The notes under the pieces were generated by a model. The model ran no database searches, was not told the origin of the DNA, and worked only from the letters and a program-made list of their open reading frames with translations. DNA of 50,794 nucleotides, taken from NCBI GenBank assembly GCA_035696165.1, contig DASRQX010000269.1, forward strand, positions 1 to 50,794, given 5' to 3'. Of the stretch, positions 44,903-50,794 are shown piece by piece. The position numbers were made by a program, and so were the translations under genes. Positions within the stretch are counted from its first letter, which is position 1; every line of letters begins with the position of its first letter. The DNA is from Palsa-883 sp035696165. Lineage in GTDB: Bacteria; Pseudomonadota; Alphaproteobacteria; Acetobacterales; Acetobacteraceae.

Positions 44903-45997
44903 ATGAGAGTAATCGAGCGCACCGAGTATTTTGCCCATCCCGGCCGGCAAGCGGAGGTGCTCGCCACACGCCGGCGTGCCTGCGCGGTGCGGCTCCGAAT
45001 TGGTCTCGACGCGGGCGAGGTCTTTGTCAAACACCCGGGCGGAGACGGCAGCGAAGCCGACGTGACCTGGCAATGCGGCTTCCCCAATGCGCTAGCGCAT
45101 GCCCGGGATCTCGCGGCCCGCGCTGCCAGCGTGGACTTCGAAGCGGTGCGCGCCAACATGCGAGGGCTGATCGCCCGCTTCGAGCGCCATGTGTTCAGCC
45201 CTGTCCCGCTTGGCCTGCCAAGCGGCATGCGGGATACGCCGATCGATGGGCACCCGGTCACCCCACGCGAGATCGCCTTCACCAGCGGCCCGCATGAACT
45301 GAGAGGCTGGCTGCATCTACCGCCCGGCCCGGGGCCGTTTCCCTGCCTGATCACCAACCATGGCAGCGGCATCGAGAAGGGGACGCTCGACGTGTCGCGC
45401 CCTGGCACGGCGGCGCTGCTGATGTCGTGGGGAATCGCGTCGTTCCTGCCGCATCGCCGCGGCTATGGTGCATCACAAGGGCCCGCCTGGCGCGAGGAGG
45501 TCTCTGCCGCCTATGGCTCGGCGGAGTACGATGCGCAACTGGCCGTGCGGCTGGATGCCGAGGCAGCCGATGTGCTGGCCGCCCTTGACGTGGTTGCGGC
45601 CCTGCCGGAGATCGACACCGGCCATATCGGTGTGATGGGCTCCTCGTTCGGCGGCACGACGACGTTGCTGGCGGCCTCGCAGACCTCCAGCTTTACTTGC
45701 GCGATCGATTTCGCCGGGGCCGCAATGAATTGGGATCGCACGCCCGCCCTGCGAGCACTTATGATCGGTGCCGCGCGACGGCTGACCATGCCGGTGTTCT
45801 TTCTCCAGGCGGCAAACGACTATTCCATCGGCCCGACGCGAGAGCTGCCGCAAGCCCTCGCAGGCAGTGGACAGATCGTGCAGAGCCGCATTTATCCCGC
45901 CTTCGGCGTTAATGCCCATGAAGGACATCTGCTGGAAAGCCGAGGCCCGGTCATCTGGGCTGCCGATGTGCGTCGCTTCCTGGAGTGTCATCTGTGA
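44903..45997 (+). CDS. Alpha/beta hydrolase (dienelactone-hydrolase-like) with extra N-terminal domain
   Basis: 364 residues. The first about 100 (MRVIERTEYFAHPGRQAEVL, with a WQCGFPNALAHAR segment) resemble a dimeric alpha-beta-barrel domain of the NIPSNAP/ABM kind, but this is a weak call. The remainder is a serine hydrolase: a strand and GSG turn (CLITNHGSG), nucleophile elbow GVMGSSFGG, acid region FFLQAANDYSIGPT and His in NAHEGH. The likely reaction is hydrolysis of an ester, lactone or amide. It starts 19 bp after the ATPase and its stop overlaps the flavoprotein start (GTGA). It should therefore act on what the importer brings in, in the cytoplasm. Substrate unknown. Confidence 0.82.
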   Translation: MRVIERTEYFAHPGRQAEVLATRRRACAVRLRIGLDAGEVFVKHPGGDGSEADVTWQCGFPNALAHARDLAARAASVDFEAVRANMRGLIARFERHVFSPVPLGLPSGMRDTPIDGHPVTPREIAFTSGPHELRGWLHLPPGPGPFPCLITNHGSGIEKGTLDVSRPGTAALLMSWGIASFLPHRRGYGASQGPAWREEVSAAYGSAEYDAQLAVRLDAEAADVLAALDVVAALPEIDTGHIGVMGSSFGGTTTLLAASQTSSFTCAIDFAGAAMNWDRTPALRALMIGAARRLTMPVFFLQAANDYSIGPTRELPQALAGSGQIVQSRIYPAFGVNAHEGHLLESRGPVIWAADVRRFLECHL

Positions 45998-47493
45998 GCG
46001 AGCGGTTCGACGTGATCGTGGTCGGCTTCGGCTATGCTGGTGGCATTGCCGCCATCGCAGCCCACGATGCCGGCGCGCGTGTGCTGCTGATCGAAAAGCA
46101 AAGCGAGGGCGGCGGGATCTCGGTTTGCAGCGCCGGCGGCGTGCGCTGTAGCGAGCACCCTGAGCAGGCACTCGCCTATCTGCTCGCCACCAACGGCGCC
46201 TCCACGCCGGAACCCGTCATGCGCGCGCTGGCCGACGGCATGGCGGAGCTGCCCGACTTCATCGCCACATTGGCCGAGGCGGTCAGCGCCACGTCGGTGG
46301 TGCGCCCTGCGTCGGGCAATTATCCCTATCCCGGCTGCGACGCCTTTGGCTTCGTCAACATTGACGACGTACCCGATTTCGACCCCGCGCGCGACTTTCC
46401 GCATGTGCGGGGCAGTGTCTTCGGTGCGCGCCTGTTCAAGGTGGTTGCGGAGAATGTCCGGCGGCGCGGTATCGAGGTTCGTTTCGATGCAGCGGCCGAG
46501 CGGCTGCTGGTCGAACAAGGCCGTGTCATCGGCGTGCAGGTTGCCGGCCAGGCGACCCATGCCAGGGGCGGCGTGGTGCTCGCGACTGGCGGCTTCGAAG
46601 CGGCGCCCGAGTTGCAGCGGCAGTTCTGGTCGATGAACCCGGTGCTCTCTGCGGCAGTGCGCAGCAACACCGGTGATGGGCTGCGCATGGCGCAGGCGGC
46701 GGGCGCGCAGCTTTGGCACCTCTGGCACTATCACGGCTCCTACGGCTTCTGCCATCCGGATCCCGGTTATCCGTTCGGTATCCGTCTGAAACGTTTGCCG
46801 GATTGGCGCGCTGATCAGCCGCCGCGCGCCGACGTGACGATGAGCTGGATCCTCGTCGATTGTGCCGGCCGCCGGTTCATGAACGAATACGAACCCTATG
46901 TGCAGGATACCGGACATCGCTCGCTCGAGGGGTTTGACTTCGCCCGGCTCAGCCACCCACGCCTGCCCGCCGTGTTGATCGTCGACGCGGATGGCGACGC
47001 GCTCTATCCACTCTCGGCGCCGACCTGGCACGATGCCCTGGTGGCGCACGGATATTCGCGGCTTCAATTGCGTGATTTCGACAATGCCATTCTGCGGCGC
47101 TTCGAGACGCTGCAGGAGCTCGCCGCCGCGTTCGCGCTCGATCCCGATACGCTGCTCGCCACCGTTGCGGAATGGAACGCGCTGGTTGAAACCGGCGCTG
47201 AAGATCGCTATGGCCGCCCTGCCGCCAGTCGCGTCGCGATTGCCCGCCCGCCGTTTCGTGCGGCTCCGGTGGTGCCGATCGTCTCCAACACCCAGGGCGG
47301 CCCCGCGCACGACGAAGCACAGCGCGTGCTCGACGCGTTCGGTGACCCGATTTCCGGCCTGTTCGAGGCCGGCGAAATCGGCAGCGTGTTCGGGCACATC
47401 TACATGTCGGGCGGAAATCTGGCAGAATGTTTCGTGGGCGGTCGTATCGCCGGCCGCAATGCCGCAACACATGATAAAGGAGCGTCCAGATGA
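45994..47493 (+). CDS. FAD-dependent oxidoreductase, fumarate reductase/KstD-like
   Basis: 499 residues from GTG 45994, coupled to the hydrolase stop. The dinucleotide fold is VIVVGFGYAGGIAAIAAHDA followed by an acidic LLIEK. ATGGFE marks the second FAD-contact segment. SNTGDGLRMAQAAGAQLWHL, FMNEYEP and the C-terminal GEIGSVFGHIYMSGGNLAEC with GGRIAGRNAA are standard for the FAD_binding_2 family (fumarate reductase, 3-ketosteroid dehydrogenase, urocanate reductase). No signal peptide or covalent heme domain, so a cytoplasmic reductase or dehydrogenase. The reaction on the imported compound is unknown. Confidence 0.87.
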   Translation: MSERFDVIVVGFGYAGGIAAIAAHDAGARVLLIEKQSEGGGISVCSAGGVRCSEHPEQALAYLLATNGASTPEPVMRALADGMAELPDFIATLAEAVSATSVVRPASGNYPYPGCDAFGFVNIDDVPDFDPARDFPHVRGSVFGARLFKVVAENVRRRGIEVRFDAAAERLLVEQGRVIGVQVAGQATHARGGVVLATGGFEAAPELQRQFWSMNPVLSAAVRSNTGDGLRMAQAAGAQLWHLWHYHGSYGFCHPDPGYPFGIRLKRLPDWRADQPPRADVTMSWILVDCAGRRFMNEYEPYVQDTGHRSLEGFDFARLSHPRLPAVLIVDADGDALYPLSAPTWHDALVAHGYSRLQLRDFDNAILRRFETLQELAAAFALDPDTLLATVAEWNALVETGAEDRYGRPAASRVAIARPPFRAAPVVPIVSNTQGGPAHDEAQRVLDAFGDPISGLFEAGEIGSVFGHIYMSGGNLAECFVGGRIAGRNAATHDKGASR

Positions 47494-48662
47494 TCAAGCT
47501 GAGCCACACGCTCGAAGCGCGGCTGCCCTATCTTGAGCCAGAGTTCAGCGACGACGAATATGATCGCCGGCTGGCATCGGTGCGCGCCGGCATGGAAACG
47601 GCCGGGCTCGACGCGTTGCTCATTTATTGCGGTGCTTCCAGCTACGCCTCGGCGCGCTGGCTGACTAATTATGAGGCGTTTGGCGGCACTGTGTTCGTGG
47701 TGGTCCGTCGCGACGGCGGGATCGCCGTGACCACCGACGGCGTGCTGCATGCCGAGCCGATGCATTCGATGGTCTGGACCTGTCGAGCCGCCGATCTGCG
47801 TTGTGCTGCGGGGCCGGTTTACGGAGGTGCCCTCGATGAAGTCGCGACCCTGGCGGCCGATGCGGTCGGGCCCGCGGTGCATGTTGGACTCGCCGGCAGT
47901 GCCGCCATTCCGCAGCATCTCTATGCCTCCTTGATCGGTCGCCTGCCCGGGTTGCAAACGGCCGACGCCGTGATGGCGCAGGCGCGCCTGATCAAGAGCG
48001 ATGCAGAGCTGGACATGATGTTCACGTCCGGGCGGATTGCTGACGCGGCGTTTGCGGCGGTATTCGAGGCGCTTGCTCCCGGCGTCGAGGAGACCGAGGT
48101 AGCGGCAGCGGCGGTCGCAACCATGCTGCGCCACGGCGCCATCGAATCGTTCCGTACTTGTGTGGTCGGTGGCAAGCTGGCCGGGCTCAAGCACTCCTAT
48201 CCGCGGAAGCGCCGATTGCAGACTGGCGAAATGGTGTTTCTCGATCTCGGCGCCAGTTTCAAACATTACGTCTCCGACACCAGTCGTTGCGCGGTCGTTG
48301 GAGGCATGCCGCAGGGCGACGCGGCCGCGCTGCTCGGCATTGCGGACGATCTCTACGCCGCGGGCCTGGAGCAGATGCGGCCCGGCCAGACGATCGACGA
48401 TGTGGCACAGGCCCTCATGCGCGTAGTTCGCGGCACACGCTGGGAGCAGGATTTCTACCCGGGCGGATTTGGCCATGGCATCGGCATGGATCTGTTCGAA
48501 GCGCCGGGCGGCCTGTTCGCTGGCTCGCAAGTGGTGTTGCAGCCTGGCATGACCCTCGCCTATGAGCCCATGGTGGTGGTGGCGGGGCTTGGCACCGGCG
48601 TGGTCGAGGACAGCGTAGTGATCACCGAGACCGGTTATCGGCTGCTCACCGGGCGCCGTTAG
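47490..48662 (+). CDS. M24 family metallopeptidase, Xaa-Pro dipeptidase-like
   Basis: 390 residues, with the start overlapping the flavoprotein stop. An N-terminal creatinase-type domain (RLASVRAGMETAGLDALLIY, about 28-150) precedes the pita-bread catalytic domain. All five metal ligands can be seen: Asp in VFLDLGA, Asp in VSDTSRC, His in GFGHGIGMD, Glu in LAYEPMV, Glu in GVVEDSVVIT. The family cleaves Xaa-Pro dipeptides, N-terminal residues or creatine-like amides. As the last operon gene it may hydrolyse an imported dipeptide or the amide product of the hydrolase. A stable hairpin overlaps its stop codon. Confidence 0.9.
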   Translation: MIKLSHTLEARLPYLEPEFSDDEYDRRLASVRAGMETAGLDALLIYCGASSYASARWLTNYEAFGGTVFVVVRRDGGIAVTTDGVLHAEPMHSMVWTCRAADLRCAAGPVYGGALDEVATLAADAVGPAVHVGLAGSAAIPQHLYASLIGRLPGLQTADAVMAQARLIKSDAELDMMFTSGRIADAAFAAVFEALAPGVEETEVAAAAVATMLRHGAIESFRTCVVGGKLAGLKHSYPRKRRLQTGEMVFLDLGASFKHYVSDTSRCAVVGGMPQGDAAALLGIADDLYAAGLEQMRPGQTIDDVAQALMRVVRGTRWEQDFYPGGFGHGIGMDLFEAPGGLFAGSQVVLQPGMTLAYEPMVVVAGLGTGVVEDSVVITETGYRLLTGRR

Positions 48663-48678
48663 GACCGCACCGGCGCCC
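48651..48678 (+). terminator. Hairpin at the end of the ABC operon
   Basis: GGGCGCCG (48651-48658) pairs perfectly with CGGCGCCC (48671-48678) around a 12-base loop that contains the stop codon. There is no T tract, so it may act as a transcript-end stabiliser rather than a classic terminator. Confidence 0.4.
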
Positions 48679-49095
48679 CCGAAATTGATACCGGTGGTCA
48701 AAAAATGATTGCGGTTCCATCAATTCGGGTCGCCGAGTAGGGAACGAAAGCTTCCGGTCCTGCGCCGACGTTCGAAAACCCACACACAAGTGCCTCTCGT
48801 AGCGAATTCCCCACCCGACGCGCCAGGCGATACGCTCCCCGCCCATGGCTCCCGCTCCACTCCCGATCCGCGTCAACCGCGCCCCGGTCCTGACCCTATG
48901 GGCAACCGTGGTCGAGCGGCCAGTCGAGTGTTTGGAGCGGGCCGGGTACGTCGTGATGTGCAAACCTGCGGCGGACCCGCATTTTGGGAACCTAACACTC
49001 ACGGGTTGGCCGGAGGGTGAGAGGAAGAAGAAACCAGACCGGAGCGAGCAGGTCGGCGTCGTTGTTCCTGGGGTGTTGACCCTCGTGCTGGCCGG
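48663..49095. other. Intergenic region with a decayed gene start
   Basis: A rightward frame at 48845-49099 begins MAPAPLPIRVNRAPVLTLW, the same conserved N-terminus as the fragment near 39396, then shifts to unrelated sequence. It is probably a truncated pseudogene. Nothing else is supported. Confidence 0.45.
48820..48921 (+). repeat. Diverged direct repeat, copy B (right of ABC operon)
   Basis: It aligns with 39362-39466 over about 100 bp, from CGCGCCAGGCGATACG through CGATCCGCGTCAACCGCGCC to CCGTGGTCGAGCGGC, with small indels. Confidence 0.65.
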
Positions 49096-49688
49096 CTAAC
49101 TCTGCAACGTTCCATCCGGCGCCGGGCGAAGCAGCGCTGCGCGATCCCCGTCCGCCTCGCCCAGCGACGCGGGCCAGTCGGCTCGATCCAGGATCACCGG
49201 CATTCGGTCGTGAAGCCGCGTCATGTCGGCGTTCGCGCTGGTGCTGATGGTGGCGAACATACGCAGCACGGTGCCATCGGGCCAGCGGAAGCCTCCCACA
49301 AGCCCGCGAATGCGATCGGCTGTCCGTCTTGTCGGGCGATGGCAAAGTGTTGCTTGCCACCCTCGGTGGCCTTCCATTCGTAGAACGCATCGGCGGGCAC
49401 CGACGCTGCGCGAAGGCGCCGCGGAACATCCCGGACATGGCGACTGTTTCGGCACGCGTTGATCGGCTTGGTCTTCGCCTGCGCAGCGTCCTTGGTGCAG
49501 TGCGGCACAAGGCCCCATTGCAGAAGATCAAGGTGAAGTTCGCCACTTCGAGGGCGGCGGCGCACCACCATCGCCTGCTGTGACAGCGCGATGTTCCAGG
49601 GTGGCGCGATGTTCGGTAGCTCGTTCACCGTGGGGAAGATCCGCGCGATGAACTCGGGCGGTTGTGAGCTGGCGTATCGGCCGGACAT
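49096..49688 (-). pseudogene. SRAP/YedK-HMCES family protein, multiply frameshifted and lacking Cys2
   Basis: Pieces in three leftward frames together give nearly a whole SRAP protein, the family that crosslinks to abasic sites in single-stranded DNA. The start reads MSGRYAS, where the family has MCGR with catalytic Cys2; the codon at 49683-49685 is TCC. LLQWGLVP, NA|RAETVAMSGMFRGAFAQRRC|, PADAFYEWK, IAFAGLWE|GFRWPDG and TRLHDRMPVIL follow, where bars mark frame changes. At least three small deletions are needed to explain it. The active-site Glu (FYEWK) and His (LHDRMPVIL) remain. A dead gene is the simplest reading. Confidence 0.82.
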
Positions 49689-50228
49689 TTGCGGAGCATA
49701 ATCCGCATGCCGGGCTGGACGCCATCGACGCGCCTTCGGAGCGGCCTACCGCGGTTCGCCGTGCCGAACGCCAGCCACCGCCCCGTCGTCTGGATCAACG
49801 CGCGTCACCTGACGGTATTGGACAACAATTTGCGCGCCGCCTGCCGCCTGGCGCCGACCTACCGCACGGGCGACCGCCTTTCTAGCGGACCCCGCGTCGC
49901 GGGCAGGGTTTCGCTGCGCATGGCACGTGCCGGCCCAAAACGGCAGGAGCCGGGTCGCTTCGCCTGAACAGCCGGGTTCGACCCTTCTGCTCGGCCATTC
50001 AGGCCAGGCTGCTGAATGGCAGGTTCTGGCCGGCAGCGGACCGGCTGCTTTACAGCGATCGACGGCGAGAAGCAGACCTTCGTCGATCGCGCTGGCGGGC
50101 GGTTGCCTACTACTTTGGCAGCCCTTTATCTAAATGAGTGCCGAGGGGACGTAGGTCCGCGTTCGGGGCGTTACACCTTGCTCATTCCGGGCATGGCATC
50201 TGGAAAACGTGCCCTGTCGCAAAAGTCT
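49689..50228. other. Stretch without a supported gene
   Basis: A rightward frame (49689-49967) begins near MPGWTPSTRLRSGL but shows no recognisable domain and overlaps other short frames. I see no RNA gene here. Confidence 0.35.
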
Positions 50229-50281
50229 GATACCAACCGCCGAAATCGTTGACTCTTCCAACGATTTCGGTGGTTGGTATC
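50229..50281. repeat. Long hairpin 1 with ATACCAAC core
   Basis: A 22-bp stem with one mismatch (50229-50250 with 50260-50281) and a 9-base loop. The arm starts GATACCAACC and ends AAATCGTT. There is no T tract, so it is more like a dispersed palindromic repeat than a terminator. Confidence 0.75.
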
Positions 50282-50332
50282 GCGCGCCGGGTTGCTCAGG
50301 GAAAGCAACGGCGGCGGCGCACCGAACAACGA

Positions 50333-50371
50333 CTCATACCAACGGTCATTCTTTATGACAGTTGGTATGAG
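50333..50371. repeat. Long hairpin 2 with ATACCAAC core
   Basis: A 17-bp stem with one mismatch (50333-50349 with 50355-50371) and a 5-base loop. The arm starts CTCATACCAAC and ends GTCAT. It shares the outer ATACCAAC/GTTGGTAT with hairpin 1. Confidence 0.75.
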
Positions 50372-50681
50372 AGTGAACACATCTGCGTCGAAACAAATCT
50401 GCCCGATTGAAGGCAATCAGCTTTGTTTCGATCGTACCGGTCGGAATCGGGGATCTTTGAAATCACTTGCCGGTTCCTGTCGTTCAAAGGTTTTGAGTTT
50501 CGGTCATCACCCGCTGATACAAATGTCAGTTTTCCGCCAGTGCCAACGTTACGTTAAACGATTAGTACAGGCGAGTGGCGGCCTCGTGAGGAAGATGCGC
50601 GTTATGTCGACTTCGCCACCAGCAACGCAAGGTGCGGAATTTTGAAGCCCCCCCGTTACTGGCTAGGTCAGTCGCCCTGGC
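50372..50681. other. Stretch without a supported gene
   Basis: About 310 bases with lower GC than the rest and no protein-like frame. It ends in a run of C (50649-50653) near the end of the partial leftward gene. Confidence 0.35.
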
Positions 50682-50794
50682 TCAGACGGTGCGGAGTTCC
50701 TTGATCAAGTCGCTGGGATCTCGCATGAGGCTTTGGATGACGCCCCATCCCTGCTTTTTGGCAGTTCCGATAAGGGTTCGGATCAGCGTGAAAT
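50682..50794 (-). CDS. C-terminus of a leftward gene, possibly a transposase (partial)
   Basis: Only the last 37 codons are in the window, ending FTLIRTLIGTAKKQGWGVIQ, then SLMRDPSDLIKELRTV and a stop. The helix with a TAKKQG motif resembles the tail of IS66-type transposases, but this is a weak call from a short piece. Confidence 0.4.
   Translation of the reverse strand, partial: FTLIRTLIGTAKKQGWGVIQSLMRDPSDLIKELRTV

Noticed and set aside
1..50794. tRNA, rRNA, riboswitch or replication origin
   Set aside because: I found no cloverleaf, rRNA segment, known riboswitch core or DnaA-box cluster by reading both strands, though a covariance search would be more sensitive.

Overview
The window is GC-rich DNA with alphaproteobacterial gene content. 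An ISKra4-type insertion sequence, the gene families and the codon bias suggest an Acetobacteraceae-like organism. The taxon is an inference, because no rRNA or tRNA gene is present to fix it.

Region 1 (1-31388) is one functional neighbourhood built around a giant, repetitive, cysteine-free secreted protein (over 5300 residues, 5' end outside the window). Behind and around it lie two SapC-family proteins, a shortened SecA-type ATPase, a TPR/glycosyltransferase protein, a sulfotransferase, a secreted Sel1-repeat protein, a membrane-anchored ClpB-D2-like AAA+ ATPase, and an unknown membrane-anchored protein with a Pro/Ala linker. It also contains a GAF-HlyD fusion, a PqqD-M50 peptidase-HlyD fusion and a free HlyD-type adaptor. 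I read this as a dedicated locus that makes, exports, matures and decorates one giant surface protein. It has HlyD-type parts but no visible type I ABC exporter, TolC-type channel or TpsB/autotransporter pore. Several gene junctions carry small tandem duplications, three of which appear to copy the 3' end of the upstream gene.

Region 2 (31389-37575) is a decayed, mobile-DNA-rich stretch. It holds a large imperfect inverted repeat, the 5' fragment of a secreted-protein gene cut by an IS element, the IS itself (transposase broken twice), and a small ribbon-helix-helix/coiled-coil gene pair with a palindrome upstream. It also holds a tyrosine-recombinase pseudogene whose catalytic Tyr codon has become amber, and about 1 kb without a supportable gene.

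Region 3 (37576-48662) is metabolic. An SHS/NanT-like MFS transporter with a terminator is followed by a tight seven-to-eight gene operon: a complete peptide-type ABC importer (binding protein, two permeases, two ATPases), an alpha/beta hydrolase with an extra N-terminal domain, an FAD oxidoreductase and an M24 metallopeptidase. Translationally coupled starts (ATGA/GTGA overlaps) suggest co-expression for uptake and breakdown of one peptide-like or amide/ester substrate. A roughly 100-bp diverged direct repeat lies on each side of this operon.

Region 4 (48663-50794) is decayed again. It contains gene fragments, an SRAP/YedK pseudogene that has lost its catalytic Cys2, two hairpins sharing an ATACCAAC core, and the 3' end of what may be another transposase.
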